Shown one piece after another: positions 22,861 to 36,518 of a stretch of 64,000 bases of DNA (positions are counted from its first letter, which is position 1; the number at the start of each line of letters is the position of its first letter). The DNA is taken from NCBI GenBank assembly GCA_949825025.1, contig OX463782.1, positions 40,260,924 through 40,324,923 on the forward strand, written 5' to 3'. The notes beneath the pieces were generated by a model, which was given only the letters and a program-made list of their open reading frames with translations, searched no databases and was not told where the DNA came from. A program made the position numbers and the translations under genes. Origin of the DNA: Siphlonurus alternatus. Taxonomy: Eukaryota; Arthropoda; Insecta; Ephemeroptera; Siphlonuridae.

Positions 22861-25800
22861 CCCTAAAAAGTGAAAATTTTTTTTTGCTAAATCGGATCTA
22901 AAATTGCTAAAAACAAAAGAACGTAAAAAATTAATATTTTTTTTTTGCTAAAACGTCTTAAAAACAGCTAAAAAAACATGAAAAAAATTTTTTTTAGTTA
23001 TCAAAAAAACGGTTAAAAAAAAAACAAATAAAATCCCTAAAAAGTGAAATTTTTTTTTGCTAAATCGGATCTAAAATTGCTAAAAACAAAAGAACGTAAA
23101 AAATTTATATTTTTTTTTTTGCTAAAACGTCTTAAAAACAGCTAAAAAAAACATAAAAAAATTTTTTTTTAGCTTTTAAAAAAACGGCTAAAAAAAAAAC
23201 AATAAAAACCCTAAAAAGTGGAAATTTTTTTTTGCTAAATCGGATCTAAAATTGCTAAAAACAAAAGAACGTAAAAAATTTATATTTTTTTTTTTTGCTA
23301 AAACGTCTTAAAAACAGCTAAAAAACAATGAAAAAAATTTTTTTTAGCTATCAAAAAAACGGCTAAAAAAAAACAAATAAAAACCCTAAAAAGTGAAAAT
23401 TTTTTTTTGCTTAATCGGATCTAAAATTGCTAAAAACAAAAGAACGTAAAAAATTAATATTTTTTTTTGCTAAAACGTCTTAAAAACAGCTAAAAAAAAC
23501 ATGAAAAAAATTTTTTATAGCTATCAAAAAAACGGCTAAAAAAAAAAACAAATAAAATCCCTAAAAAGTGAAAATTTTTTTTGCTAAATCGGATCTAAAA
23601 TTGCTAAAAACAAAAGAACGTAAAAAATTTATATTTTTTTTTTTGCTAAAACGTCTTAAAAACAGCTAAAAAAACATAAAAAATTTTTTTTTTAGCTATC
23701 AAAAAAACGGCTAAAAAAAAACAAATAAAAACCCTAAAAAGTGAAATTTTTTTTTGCTAAATCGGATCTAAAATTGCTAAAAACAAAAGAACGTAAAAAA
23801 TTTATATTTTTTTTTTTTTTGCTTTTAAACGTCTTAAAAACAGCTAAAAAAACATGAAAAAAATTTTTTTTAGCTATCAAAAAAACGGATAAAAAAAAAC
23901 AAATAAAAACCCTAAAAAGTGAAATTTTTTTTTGCTAAATCGGATCTAAAATTGCTAAAAACAAAAGAACGTAAAAAATTTATATTTTTTTTTTTTTGCT
24001 TAAACGTCTTAAAAACAGCTAAAAAAACATGAAAAAAATTTTTTTTTTAGCTATCAAAAAAACGGCTAAAAAAAAAACAAATAAAAACCCTGAAAAGTGA
24101 AAATTTTTTTTTGCTAAATCGGATCTAAAATTGCTAAAAACAAAAGAACGTAAAAAATTTATATATTTTTTTTTTTGCTAAAACGTTTTAAAAACAGCTA
24201 AAAAAAACATGAAAAAAAATTTTTTTTAGCTATCAAAAAAACGGCTAAAAAAAAAACAAATAAAAACCCTAAAAAGTGAAATTTTTTTTTGCTAAATCGG
24301 ATCTAAAATTGCTAAAAACAAAAGAACGTAAAAAATTTATATTTTTTTTTTTGCTTTAACGTCTTAAAAACAGCTAAAAAAAACATGAAAAAATTATTTT
24401 TTAGATTTAAAAAAAACGGCTAAAAAAAAAACAAATAAAAACCCTAAAAAGTGAAAATTTTTTTTTGCTAAATCGGATCTAAAATTGCTAAAAACAAAAG
24501 AACGTAAAAAATTTATATATTTTTTTTTTGCTAAAACGTTTTAAAAACAGCTAAAAAAAACATGAAAAAAATTTTTTTTTAGCTATCAAAAAAACGGCTA
24601 AAAAAAAACAAATAAAAACCCTAAAAAGTGAAATTTTTTTTTGCTAAATCGGATCTTAAATTGCTAAAAACAAAAGAACGTAAAAAATTTATATATTTTT
24701 TTTTTTTTGCTAAAACGTCTTAAAAACAGCTAAAAAAAACATGAAAAAAATTTTTTTTTAGCTATCAAAAAAACGGCTAAAAAAAAACAAATAAAAACCA
24801 TAAAAAGTGAAATTTTTTTTTGCTAAATCGGATCTAAAATTGCTAAAAACAAAAGAACGTAAAAAATTTATATTTTTTTTTTTTTGCTAAAACGTCTTAA
24901 AAACAGCTAAAAAAACATGAAAAAATTTTTTTTTTAGCTATCAAAAAAACGGCTAAAAAAAAACAAATAAAAACCCTGAAAAGTGAAAATTTTTTTTTGC
25001 TTAATCGGATCTAAAATTGCTAAAAACAAAAGAACGTAAAAAATTTATATATTTTTTTTTTTGCTAAAACGTTTTAAAAACAGCTAAAAAAAACATGAAA
25101 AAAATTTTTTTTAGCTATCAAAAAAACGGCTAAAAAAAAACAAATAAAAACCCTAAAAAGTGAAAATTTTTTTTGCTAAATCGGATCTAAAATTGCTAAA
25201 AACAAAAGAACGTAAAAAATTTATATTTTTTTTTTTGCTTAAACGTCTTAAAAACAGCTAAAAAAACATGAAAATTTTTTTTTTTAGATTTAAAAAAAAC
25301 GGCTAAAAAAAAAACAAATAAAAACCCTAAAAAGTGAAAATTTTTTTTGCTAAATCGGATCTAAAATTGCTAAAAACAAAAGAACGTAAAAAATTTATAT
25401 TTTTTTTTTTGCTAAAACGTCTTAAAAACAGCTAAAAAAACATAAAAAAATTTTTTTTTAGCTATCAAAAAAACGGCTAAAAAAAAACAAATAAAAACCC
25501 TAAAAAGTGAAATTTTTTTTTGCTAAATCGGATCTAAAATTGCTAAAAACAAAAGAACGTAAAAAATTTATATTTTTTTTTTTTTTTGCTTTTAAACGTC
25601 TTAAAAACAGCTAAAAAAACATGAAAAAAATTTTTTTTAGCTATCAAAAAAACGGATAAAAAAAAACAAATAAAAACCCTAAAAAGTGAAATTTTTTTTT
25701 GCTAAATCGGATCTAAAATTGCTAAAAACAAAAGAACGTAAAAAATTTATATTTTTTTTTTTTTTGCTTAAACGTCTTAAAAACAGCTAAAAAAACATGA

Positions 25801-25990
25801 AAAAAATTTTTTTTTAGCTATCAAAAAAACGGCTAAAAAAAAAACAAATAAAAACCCTGAAAAGTGAAAATTTTTTTTTGCTTAATCGGATCTAAAATTG
25901 CTAAAAACAAAAGAACGTAAAAAATTTATATATTTTTTTTTTTGCTAAAACGTTTTAAAAACAGCTAAAAAAAACATGAAAAAAATTTTT
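22861..25990 (+). repeat. About 3.13-kb block, copy 1 (partners at 28.86 and 38.46 kb)
   Basis: It starts with a TTAATATT monomer and AGTTATC/CGGTT, then AAGTGGAAA (near 23219), GTGAAAA/ATAGCTATC, GCTTTTAAACG (23821), GCTTTAACG (24353), ATTATTTTTTAGA, GGATCTTAAATTG (24651) and CCATAAAAAG (24798). The same run occurs about 6002 bp further right and again about 15597 bp further right, where it extends to about 42.34 kb. Confidence 0.8.
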
Positions 25991-27220
25991 TTTTAGCTAT
26001 CAAAAAAACGGCTAAAAAAAAAACAAATAAAAACCCTAAAAAGTGAAATTTTTTTTTGCTAAATCGGATCTAAAATTGCTAAAAACAAAAGAACGTAAAA
26101 AATTTATATTTTTTTTTTTGCTTTAACGTCTTAAAAACAGCTAAAAAAAACATGAAAAAATTATTTTTTAGATTTAAAAAAAACGGCTAAAAAAAAAACA
26201 AATAAAAACCCTAAAAAGTGAAAATTTTTTTTTGCTAAATCGGATCTAAAATTGCTAAAAACAAAAGAACGTAAAAAATTTATATATTTTTTTTTTGCTA
26301 AAACGTTTTAAAAACAGCTAAAAAAAACATGAAAAAAATTTTTTTTTAGCTATCAAAAAAACGGCTAAAAAAAAACAAATAAAAACCCTAAAAAGTGAAA
26401 TTTTTTTTTGCTAAATCGGATCTTAAATTGCTAAAAACAAAAGAACGTAAAAAATTTATATATTTTTTTTTTTTGCTAAAACGTCTTAAAAACAGCTAAA
26501 AAAAACATGAAAAAAATTTTTTTTTAGCTATCAAAAAAACGGCTAAAAAAAAACAAATAAAAACCATAAAAAGTGAAATTTTTTTTTGCTAAATCGGATC
26601 TAAAATTGCTAAAAACAAAAGAACGTAAAAAATTTATATTTTTTTTTTTTTGCTAAAACGTCTTAAAAACAGCTAAAAAAACATGAAAAAATTTTTTTTT
26701 TAGCTATCAAAAAAACGGCTAAAAAAAAACAAATAAAAACCCTGAAAAGTGAAAATTTTTTTTTGCTTAATCGGATCTAAAATTGCTAAAAACAAAAGAA
26801 CGTAAAAAATTTATATATTTTTTTTTTTGCTAAAACGTTTTAAAAACAGCTAAAAAAAACATAAAAAAAATTTTTTTTTAGCTATCAAAAAAACGGCTAA
26901 AAAAAAACAAATAAAAACCCTAAAAAGTGAAAATTTTTTTTTGCTAAATCGGATCTAAAATTGCTAAAAACAAAAGAACGTAAAAAATTTATATATTTTT
27001 TTTTTGCTAAAACGTTTTAAAAACAGCTAAAAAAAACATGAAAAAAATTTTTTTTTAGCTATCAAAAAAACGGCTAAAAAAAAACAAATAAAAACCCTAA
27101 AAAGTGAAATTTTTTTTTGCTAAATCGGATCTTAAATTGCTAAAAACAAAAGAACGTAAAAAATTTATATATTTTTTTTTTTTTGCTAAAACGTCTTAAA
27201 AACAGCTAAAAAAAACATGA
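23690..27220 (+). repeat. Ten-monomer tandem duplication (about 1767 bp, two copies)
   Basis: The marks GCTTTTAAACG (23821 and 25588), GCTTTAACG (24353 and 26120), ATTATTTTTTAGA (24394 and 26161), GGATCTTAAATTG (24651 and 26418) and CCATAAAAAG (24798 and 26564) recur at 1766-1768 bp. The join is near 25455. The whole tandem state is found again at 39.3-42.2 kb, so it was copied as a pair. Confidence 0.8.
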
Positions 27221-27449
27221 AAAAAATTTTTTTTTAGCTATCAAAAAAACGGCTAAAAAAAAACAAATAAAAACCATAAAAAGTGAAATTTTTTTTTGCT
27301 AAATCGGATCTAAAATTGCTAAAAACAAAAGAACGTAAAAAATTTATATTTTTTTTTTTTTGCTAAAACGTCTTAAAAACAGCTAAAAAAACATGAAAAA
27401 ATTTTTTTTTTAGCTATCAAAAAAACGGCTAAAAAAAAACAAATAAAAA
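26209..27449 (+). repeat. Local duplication with 709-bp spacing (four monomers)
   Basis: A run of three monomers (TATATAT/CGTTTT, GGATCTTAAATTG, CCATAAAAAG) at 26209-26739 recurs at 26918-27449, an offset of 709 bp. The intervening monomer is the CCCTGAAAAG/GCTTAATCGG type. This third copy is absent from the related 40-42 kb region, so it is probably younger than that block transfer. Confidence 0.75.
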
Positions 27450-28329
27450 CCCTAAAAAGTGAAAATTTTTTTTGCTAAATCGGATCTAAAATTGCTAAAA
27501 ACAAAAGAACGTAAAAAATTTATATTTTTTTTTTTGCTTAAACGTCTTAAAAACAGCTAAAAAAACATGAAAATTTTTTTTTTTAGATTTAAAAAAAACG
27601 GCTAAAAAAAAAACAAATAAAAACCCTAAAAAGTGAAAATTTTTTTTTGCTAAATCGGATCTAAAATTGCTAAAAACAAAAGAACGTAAAAAATTTATAT
27701 ATTTTTTTTTTTGCTTAAACGTCTTAAAAACAGCTAAAAAAAACATGAAAAAAAATTTTTTTTAGCTATCAAAAAAACGGCTAAAAAAAAAACAAATAAA
27801 AACCCTAAAAAGTGAAATTTTTTTTTGCTAAATCGGATCTAAAATTGCTAAAAACAAAAGAACGTAAAAAATTTATATTTTTTTTTTTGCTAAAACGTCT
27901 TAAAAACAGCTAAAAAAACATAAAAAAATTTTTTTTTAGCTATCAAAAAAACGGCTAAAAAAAAACAAATAAAAACCCTAAAAAGTGAAATTTTTTTTTG
28001 CTAAATCGGATCTAAAATTGCTAAAAACAAAAGAACGTAAAAAATTTATATTTTTTTTTTTTTTTGCTTTTAAACGTCTTAAAAACAGCTAAAAAAACAT
28101 GAAAAAAATTTTTTTTTAGCTATCAAAAAAACGGCTAAAAAAAAACAAATAAAAACCCTGAAAAGTGAAAATTTTTTTTTGCTCAATCGGATCTAAAATT
28201 GCTAAAAACAAAAGAACGTAAAAAATTTATATATTTTTTTTTTGCTAAAACGTCTTAAAAACAGCTAAAAAAAACATGAAAAAATTTTTTTTTAGCTATC
28301 AAAAAAAACGGCTAAAAAAAAAAACAAAT

Positions 28330-29210
28330 AAAAACCCTAAAAAGTGAAAATTTTTTTTGCTAAATCAGATCTAAAATTGCTAAAAACAAAAGAACGTAAA
28401 AAATTTATATTTTTTTTTTTTTTGCTAAAACGTCTTAAAAACAGCTAAAAAAAACATAAAAATTTTTTTTTTAGCTTTAAAAAAAACGGCTAAAAAAAAA
28501 ACAAATAAAAGCCCTAAAAAGTGAAATTTTTTTTTTGCTAAATCGGATCTAAAATTGCTAAAAACAAAAGAACGTAAAAAATTTATATATTTTTTTTTTG
28601 CTAAAACGTCTTAAAAACAGCTAAAAAAAACATGAAAAAAATTTTTTTTTAGCTATCAAAAAAACGGCTAAAAAAAACAAATAAAAACCCTAAAAAGTGA
28701 AATTTTTTTTTGCTAAATCGGATCTAAAATTGCTAAAACAAAAGAACGTAAAAAATTTATATTTTTTTTTTTTTTGCTAAAACGTCTTAAAAACAGCTAA
28801 AAAAACATGAAAAAAATTTTTTTTAGCTATCAAAAAAACGGCTAAAAAAAAACAAATAAAAACCCTAAAAAGTGAAAATTTTTTTTTGCTAAATCGGATC
28901 TAAAATTGCTAAAAACAAAAGAACGTAAAAAATTAATATTTTTTTTTTGCTAAAACGTCTTAAAAACAGCTAAAAAAACATGAAAAAAATTTTTTTTAGT
29001 TATCAAAAAAACGGTTAAAAAAAAAACAAATAAAATCCCTAAAAAGTGAAATTTTTTTTTGCTAAATCGGATCTAAAATTGCTAAAAACAAAAGAACGTA
29101 AAAAATTTATATTTTTTTTTTTGCTAAAACGTCTTAAAAACAGCTAAAAAAAACATAAAAAAATTTTTTTTTAGCTTTTAAAAAAACGGCTAAAAAAAAA
29201 ACAATAAAAA
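28330..29210 (+). repeat. Dispersed five-monomer block, copy 2 of 3
   Basis: It repeats the linked states of 11390-12270 (AATCAGATC, AAGCCCT, GCTAAAACAAAAG, AGTTATC/CGGTT). From here the match to 45.4 kb continues much further right than the match to 11.4 kb, so the 28 and 45 kb copies are the closer pair. Confidence 0.75.
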
Positions 29211-31990
29211 CCCTAAAAAGTGGAAATTTTTTTTTGCTAAATCGGATCTAAAATTGCTAAAAACAAAAGAACGTAAAAAATTTATATTTTTTTTTTTTGC
29301 TAAAACGTCTTAAAAACAGCTAAAAAACAATGAAAAAAATTTTTTTTAGCTATCAAAAAAACGGCTAAAAAAAAAACAAATAAAAACCCTAAAAAGTGAA
29401 AATTTTTTTTTGCTTAATCGGATCTAAAATTGCTAAAAACAAAAGAACGTAAAAAATTAATATTTTTTTTTGCTAAAACGTCTTAAAAACAGCTAAAAAA
29501 AACATGAAAAAAATTTTTTATAGCTATCAAAAAAACGGCTAAAAAAAAAAACAAATAAAATCCCTAAAAAGTGAAAATTTTTTTTGCTAAATCGGATCTA
29601 AAATTGCTAAAAACAAAAGAACGTAAAAAATTTATATTTTTTTTTTTGCTAAAACGTCTTAAAAACAGCTAAAAAAACATAAAAAAATTTTTTTTTAGCT
29701 ATCAAAAAAACGGCTAAAAAAAAACAAATAAAAACCCTAAAAAGTGAAATTTTTTTTTGCTAAATCGGATCTAAAATTGCTAAAAACAAAAGAACGTAAA
29801 AAATTTATATTTTTTTTTTTTTTTGCTTTTAAACGTCTTAAAAACAGCTAAAAAAACATGAAAAAAATTTTTTTTAGCTATCAAAAAAACGGATAAAAAA
29901 AAACAAATAAAAACCCTAAAAAGTGAAATTTTTTTTTGCTAAATCGGATCTAAAATTGCTAAAAACAAAAGAACGTAAAAAATTTATATTTTTTTTTTTT
30001 TGCTTAAACGTCTTAAAAACAGCTAAAAAAACATGAAAAAAATTTTTTTTTAGCTATCAAAAAAACGGCTAAAAAAAAAACAAATAAAAACCCTGAAAAG
30101 TGAAAATTTTTTTTTGCTAAATCGGATCTAAAATTGCTAAAAACAAAAGAACGTAAAAAATTTATATATTTTTTTTTTTGCTAAAACGTTTTAAAAACAG
30201 CTAAAAAAAACATGAAAAAAAATTTTTTTTAGCTATCAAAAAAACGGCTAAAAAAAAAACAAATAAAAACCCTAAAAAGTGAAATTTTTTTTTGCTAAAT
30301 CGGATCTAAAATTGCTAAAAACAAAAGAACGTAAAAAATTTATATTTTTTTTTTTGCTTTAACGTCTTAAAAACAGCTAAAAAAAACATGAAAAAATTAT
30401 TTTTTAGATTTAAAAAAAACGGCTAAAAAAAAAACAAATAAAAACCCTAAAAAGTGAAAATTTTTTTTTGCTAAATCGGATCTAAAATTGCTAAAAACAA
30501 AAGAACGTAAAAAATTTATATATTTTTTTTTTGCTAAAACGTTTTAAAAACAGCTAAAAAAAACATGAAAAAAATTTTTTTTTAGCTATCAAAAAAACGG
30601 CTAAAAAAAAACAAATAAAAACCCTAAAAAGTGAAATTTTTTTTTGCTAAATCGGATCTTAAATTGCTAAAAACAAAAGAACGTAAAAAATTTATATATT
30701 TTTTTTTTTTTGCTAAAACGTCTTAAAAACAGCTAAAAAAAACATGAAAAAAATTTTTTTTTAGCTATCAAAAAAACGGCTAAAAAAAAACAAATAAAAA
30801 CCATAAAAAGTGAAATTTTTTTTTGCTAAATCGGATCTAAAATTGCTAAAAACAAAAGAACGTAAAAAATTTATATTTTTTTTTTTTTGCTAAAACGTCT
30901 TAAAAACAGCTAAAAAAACATGAAAAAATTTTTTTTTTAGCTATCAAAAAACGGCTAAAAAAAAACAAATAAAAACCCTGAAAAGTGAAAATTTTTTTTT
31001 GCTTAATCGGATCTAAAATTGCTAAAAACAAAAGAACGTAAAAAATTTATATATTTTTTTTTTTGCTAAAACGTTTTAAAAACAGCTAAAAAAAACATGA
31101 AAAAAATTTTTTTTTAGCTATCAAAAAAACGGCTAAAAAAAAACAAATAAAAACCCTAAAAAGTGAAAATTTTTTTTGCTAAATCGGATCTAAAATTGCT
31201 AAAAACAAAAGAACGTAAAAAATTTATATTTTTTTTTTTGCTTAAACGTCTTAAAAACAGCTAAAAAAACATGAAAATTTTTTTTTTTAGATTTAAAAAA
31301 AACGGCTAAAAAAAAAACAAATAAAAACCCTAAAAAGTGAAAATTTTTTTTGCTAAATCGGATCTAAAATTGCTAAAAACAAAAGAACGTAAAAAATTTA
31401 TATTTTTTTTTTTGCTAAAACGTCTTAAAAACAGCTAAAAAAACATAAAAAAATTTTTTTTTAGCTATCAAAAAAACGGCTAAAAAAAAACAAATAAAAA
31501 CCCTAAAAAGTGAAATTTTTTTTTGCTAAATCGGATCTAAAATTGCTAAAAACAAAAGAACGTAAAAAATTTATATTTTTTTTTTTTTTTGCTTTTAAAC
31601 GTCTTAAAAACAGCTAAAAAAACATGAAAAAAATTTTTTTTAGCTATCAAAAAAACGGATAAAAAAAAACAAATAAAAACCCTAAAAAGTGAAATTTTTT
31701 TTTGCTAAATCGGATCTAAAATTGCTAAAAACAAAAGAACGTAAAAAATTTATATTTTTTTTTTTTTTGCTTAAACGTCTTAAAAACAGCTAAAAAAACA
31801 TGAAAAAAATTTTTTTTTAGCTATCAAAAAAACGGCTAAAAAAAAAACAAATAAAAACCCTGAAAAGTGAAAATTTTTTTTTGCTTAATCGGATCTAAAA
31901 TTGCTAAAAACAAAAGAACGTAAAAAATTTATATATTTTTTTTTTTGCTAAAACGTTTTAAAAACAGCTAAAAAAAACATGAAAAAAAAT
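28863..31990 (+). repeat. About 3.13-kb block, copy 2
   Basis: It matches 22861-25990 at an offset of 6002-6003 bp over at least nine rare marks, ending after a CCCTGAAAAG/GCTTAATCGG monomer. Beyond that, this copy enters a CTA-insertion monomer (32076), while copy 1 continues in the 1.77-kb duplication. Confidence 0.8.
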
Positions 31991-32392
31991 TTTTTTTTAG
32001 CTATCAAAGAAACGGCTAAAAAAAAAACAAATAAAATCCCTAAAAAGTGAAAATTTTTTTTGCTAAATCGGATCTACTAAAATTGCTAAAAACAAAAGAA
32101 CGTAAAAAATTTATATTTTTTTTTTTGCTTTAACGTCTTAAAAACAGCTAAAAAAAACATAAAAAAATTATTTTTTAGCTTTAAAAAAAACGGCTAAAAA
32201 AAAAACAAATAAAAACCCTAAAAAGTGAAAATTTTTTTTTGCTAAATCGGATCTAAAATTGCTAAAAACAAAAGAACGTAAAAAATTTATATATTTTTTT
32301 TTTTGCTTAAACGTCTTAAAAACAGCTAAAAAAAACATGAAAAAAATTTTTTTTTAGCTATCAAAAAAACGGCTAAAAAAAACAAATAAAAA

Positions 32393-32474
32393 CCCTAAAA
32401 AGTGAAATTTTTTTTTGCTAAAAAAAAATTTTTTTTAGCTATCAAAAAAACGGCTAAAAAAAAACAAATAAAAA
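32393..32474 (+). repeat. Short monomer, copy 8, 82 bp
   Basis: It has the same join and follows the CTA insertion at 32076 by 317 bp. As at copy 7, the cassette's first monomer is replaced by a CCCTGAAAAG type. Copies 7 and 8 therefore share a derived left flank. The right flank continues to a GCTTAATCGG/AAAGCGTC monomer shared with copies 9 and 10. Confidence 0.9.
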
Positions 32475-32998
32475 CCCTAAAAAGTGAAAATTTTTTTTTG
32501 CTAAATCGGATCTAAAATTGCTAAAAACAAAAGAACGTAAAAAATTAATATTTTTTTTTTGCTAAAACGTCTTAAAAACAGCTAAAAAACAATGAAAAAA
32601 TTTTTTTTTAGCTATCAAAAAAACGGCTAAAAAAAAAACAAATAAAAACCCTAAAAAGTGAAAATTTTTTTTTGCTTAATCGGATCTAAAATTGCTTAAA
32701 ACAAAAGAACGTAAAAAATTAATATTTTTTTTTTGCTAAAGCGTCTTAAAAACAGCTAAAAAAAACATGAAAAAAATTTTTTATAGCCATCAAAAAAACG
32801 GCTAAAAAAAAAACAAATAAAATCCCTAAAAAGTGAAATTTTTTTTTGCTAAATCGGATCTAAAATTGCTAAAAACAAAAGAACGTAAAAAATTTATATT
32901 TTTTTTTTTTGCTAAAACGTCTTAAAAACAGCTAAAAAAAACATAAAAAAATTTTTTTTTAGCTATCAAAAAAACGGCTAAAAAAAAACAAATAAAAA

Positions 32999-35900
32999 CC
33001 CTAAAAAGTGAAATTTTTTTTTGCTAAATCGGATCTAAAATTGCTAAAAACAAAAGAACGTAAAAAATTTATATTTTTTTTTTTTTGCTAAAACGTCTTA
33101 AAAACAGCTAAAAAAACATGAAAAAAATTTTTTTTAGCTATCAAAAAAACGGCTAAAAAAAAACAAATAAAAACCCTAAAAAGTGAAATTTTTTTTTGCT
33201 AAATCGGATCTAAAATTGCTAAAAACAAAAGAACGTAAAAAATTTATATTTTTTTTTTTTTTTGCTTAAACGTCTTAAAAACAGCTAAAAAAACATGAAA
33301 AAAATTTTTTTTTAGCTATCAAAAAAACGGCTAAAAAAAAAACAAATAAAAACCCTGAAAAGTGAAAATTTTTTTTTGCTAAATCGGATCTAAAATTGCT
33401 AAAAACAAAAGAACGTAAAAAATTTATATATTTTTTTTTTGCTAAAACGTTTTAAAAACAGCTAAAAAAACATAAAAAAATTTTTTTTTAGCTATCAAAA
33501 AAACGGCTAAAAAAAAATAATAAAAACCCTAAAAAAAGAAATTTTTTTTTGCTAAATCGGATCTAAAATTGCTAAAAACAAAAGAACGTAAAAAATTTAT
33601 ATTTTTTTTTTTTTGCTTTTAAACGTCTTAAAAACAGCTAAAAAAACATGAAAAAAATTTTTTTTAGCTATCAAAAAAACGGATAAAAAAAACAAATAAA
33701 AACCCTAAAAAGTGAAATTTTTTTTTGCTAAATCGGATCTAAAATTGCTAAAAACAAAAGAACGTAAAAAATTTATATTTTTTTTTTTTTTGCTTCAACG
33801 TCTTAAAAACAGCTAAAAAAACATGAAAAAAATTTTTTTTTAGCTATCAAAAAAACGGCTAAAAAAAAACAAATAAAAACCCTGAAAAGTGAAAATTTTT
33901 TTTTGCTAAATCGGATCTAAAATTGCTAAAAACAAAAGAACGTAAAAAATTTATATATTTTTTTTTTTGCTAAAACGTTTTAAAAACAGCTAAAAAAAAC
34001 ATGAAAAAAATTTTTTTTTAGCTATCAAAAAAACGGCTAAAAAAAAAACAAATAAAAACCCTAAAAAGTGAAATTTTTTTTTGCTAAATCGGATCTAAAA
34101 TTGCTAAAAACAAAAGAACGTAAAAAATTTATATTTTTTTTTGCTAAAACGTCTTAAAAACAGCTAAAAAAAACATGAAAAAATTTTTTTATAGCTATCA
34201 AAAAAACGGCTAAAAAAAAAAACAAATAAAATCCCTAAAAAGTGAAAATTTTTTTTGCTAAATCGGATCTAAAATTGCTAAAAACAAAAGAACGTAAAAA
34301 ATTTATATTTTTTTTTTTGCTAAAACGTCTTAAAAACAGCTAAAAAAACATAAAAAAATTTTTTTTTAGCTATCAAAAAAACGGCTAAAAAAAAACAAAT
34401 AAAAACCCTAAAAAGTGAAATTTTTTTTTGCTAAATCGGATCTAAAATTGCTAAAAACAAAAGAACGTAAAAAATTTATATTTTTTTTTTTTTTGCTTTT
34501 AAACGTCTTAAAAACAGCTAAAAAAACATGAAAAAAATTTTTTTTTAGCTATCAAAAAAACGGCTAAAAAAAAACAAATAAAAACCCTGAAAAGTGAAAA
34601 TTTTTTTTTGCTCAATCGGATCTAAAATTGCTAAAAACAAAAGAACGTAAAAAATTTATATATTTTTTTTTTGCTAAAACGTCTTAAAAACAGCTAAAAA
34701 AAACATGAAAAAATTTTTTTTTAGCTATCAAAAAAAACGGCTAAAAAAAAAAACAAATAAAAACCCTAAAAAGTGAAAATTTTTTTTGCTAAATCAGATC
34801 TAAAATTGCTAAAAACAAAAGAACGTAAAAAATTTATATATTTTTTTTTTGCTAAAACGTCTTAAAAACAGCTAAAAAAAACATGAAAAAAATTTTTTTT
34901 TAGCTATCAAAAAAACGGCTAAAAAAAACAAATAAAAACCCTAAAAAGTGAAATTTTTTTTTGCTAAATCGGATCTAAAATTGCTAAAAACAAAAGAACG
35001 TAAAAAATTAATATTTTTTTTTTGCTAAAACGTCTTAAAAACAGCTAAAAAAACATGAAAAAAATTTTTTTTAGTTATCAAAAAAACGGTTAAAAAAAAA
35101 ACAAATAAAATCCCTAAAAAGTGAAATTTTTTTTTGCTAAATCGGATCTAAAATTGCTAAAAACAAAAGAACGTAAAAAATTTATATTTTTTTTTTTGCT
35201 AAAACGTCTTAAAAACAGCTAAAAAAAACATAAAAAAATTTTTTTTTAGCTTTTAAAAAAACGGCTAAAAAAAAAACAATAAAAACCCTAAAAAGTGGAA
35301 ATTTTTTTTTGCTAAATCGGATCTAAAATTGCTAAAAACAAAAGAACGTAAAAAATTTATATTTTTTTTTTTTGCTAAAACGTCTTAAAAACAGCTAAAA
35401 AACAATGAAAAAAATTTTTTTTAGCTATCAAAAAAACGGCTAAAAAAAAAACAAATAAAAACCCTAAAAAGTGAAAATTTTTTTTTGCTTAATCGGATCT
35501 AAAATTGCTAAAAACAAAAGAACGTAAAAAATTAATATTTTTTTTTGCTAAAACGTCTTAAAAACAGCTAAAAAAAACATGAAAAAAATTTTTTATAGCT
35601 ATCAAAAAAACGGCTAAAAAAAAAACAAATAAAATCCCTAAAAAGTGAAAATTTTTTTTGCTAAATCGGATCTAAAATTGCTAAAAACAAAAGAACGTAA
35701 AAAATTTATATTTTTTTTTTTGCTAAAACGTCTTAAAAACAGCTAAAAAAACATAAAAAAATTTTTTTTTAGCTATCAAAAAAACGGCTAAAAAAAAACA
35801 AATAAAAACCCTAAAAAGTGAAATTTTTTTTTGCTAAATCGGATCTAAAATTGCTAAAAACAAAAGAACGTAAAAAATTTATATTTTTTTTTTTTTTTGC

Positions 35901-36518
35901 TTTTAAACGTCTTAAAAACAGCTAAAAAAACATGAAAAAAATTTTTTTTAGCTATCAAAAAAACGGATAAAAAAAAACAAATAAAAACCCTAAAAAGTGA
36001 AATTTTTTTTTGCTAAATCGGATCTAAAATTGCTAAAAACAAAAGAACGTAAAAAATTTATATTTTTTTTTTTTTGCTTAAACGTCTTAAAAACAGCTAA
36101 AAAAACATGAAAAAAATTTTTTTTTAGCTATCAAAAAAACGGCTAAAAAAAAAACAAATAAAAACCCTGAAAAGTGAAAATTTTTTTTTGCTAAATCGGA
36201 TCTAAAATTGCTAAAAACAAAAGAACGTAAAAAATTTATATATTTTTTTTTTTGCTAAAACGTTTTAAAAACAGCTAAAAAAAACATGAAAAAAAATTTT
36301 TTTTAGCTATCAAAAAAACGGCTAAAAAAAAAACAAATAAAAACCCTAAAAAGTGAAATTTTTTTTTGCTAAATCGGATCTAAAATTGCTAAAAACAAAA
36401 GAACGTAAAAAATTTATATTTTTTTTTTTGCTTTAACGTCTTAAAAACAGCTAAAAAAAACATGAAAAAATTATTTTTTAGATTTAAAAAAAACGGCTAA
36501 AAAAAAAACAAATAAAAA
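32999..36518 (+). repeat. 20-monomer tandem duplication, left copy (3520 bp)
   Basis: Landmark CCCT positions at 32999, 36519 and 40039 are exactly 3520 bp apart (20 x 176). Rare marks recur at that offset: CCCTAAAAAAAGAAA (33527 and 37048), GCTTCAACG, GCTCAATCGG (near 34610 and 38130), AATCAGATC, AGTTATC/CGGTT and AAGTGGAAA. Only small homopolymer changes separate the copies by eye. Confidence 0.88.

Noticed and set aside
27495..27746. Stop-free 83-codon stretch on the minus strand starting MFFLAVFK
   Set aside because: It is a translation of about 1.4 satellite monomers. The peptide is almost only F, K, L, V, A, S, N and I and repeats FLAVF wherever a GCTAAAA box is read backwards. It has no domain, and neighbouring copies are interrupted by stops.
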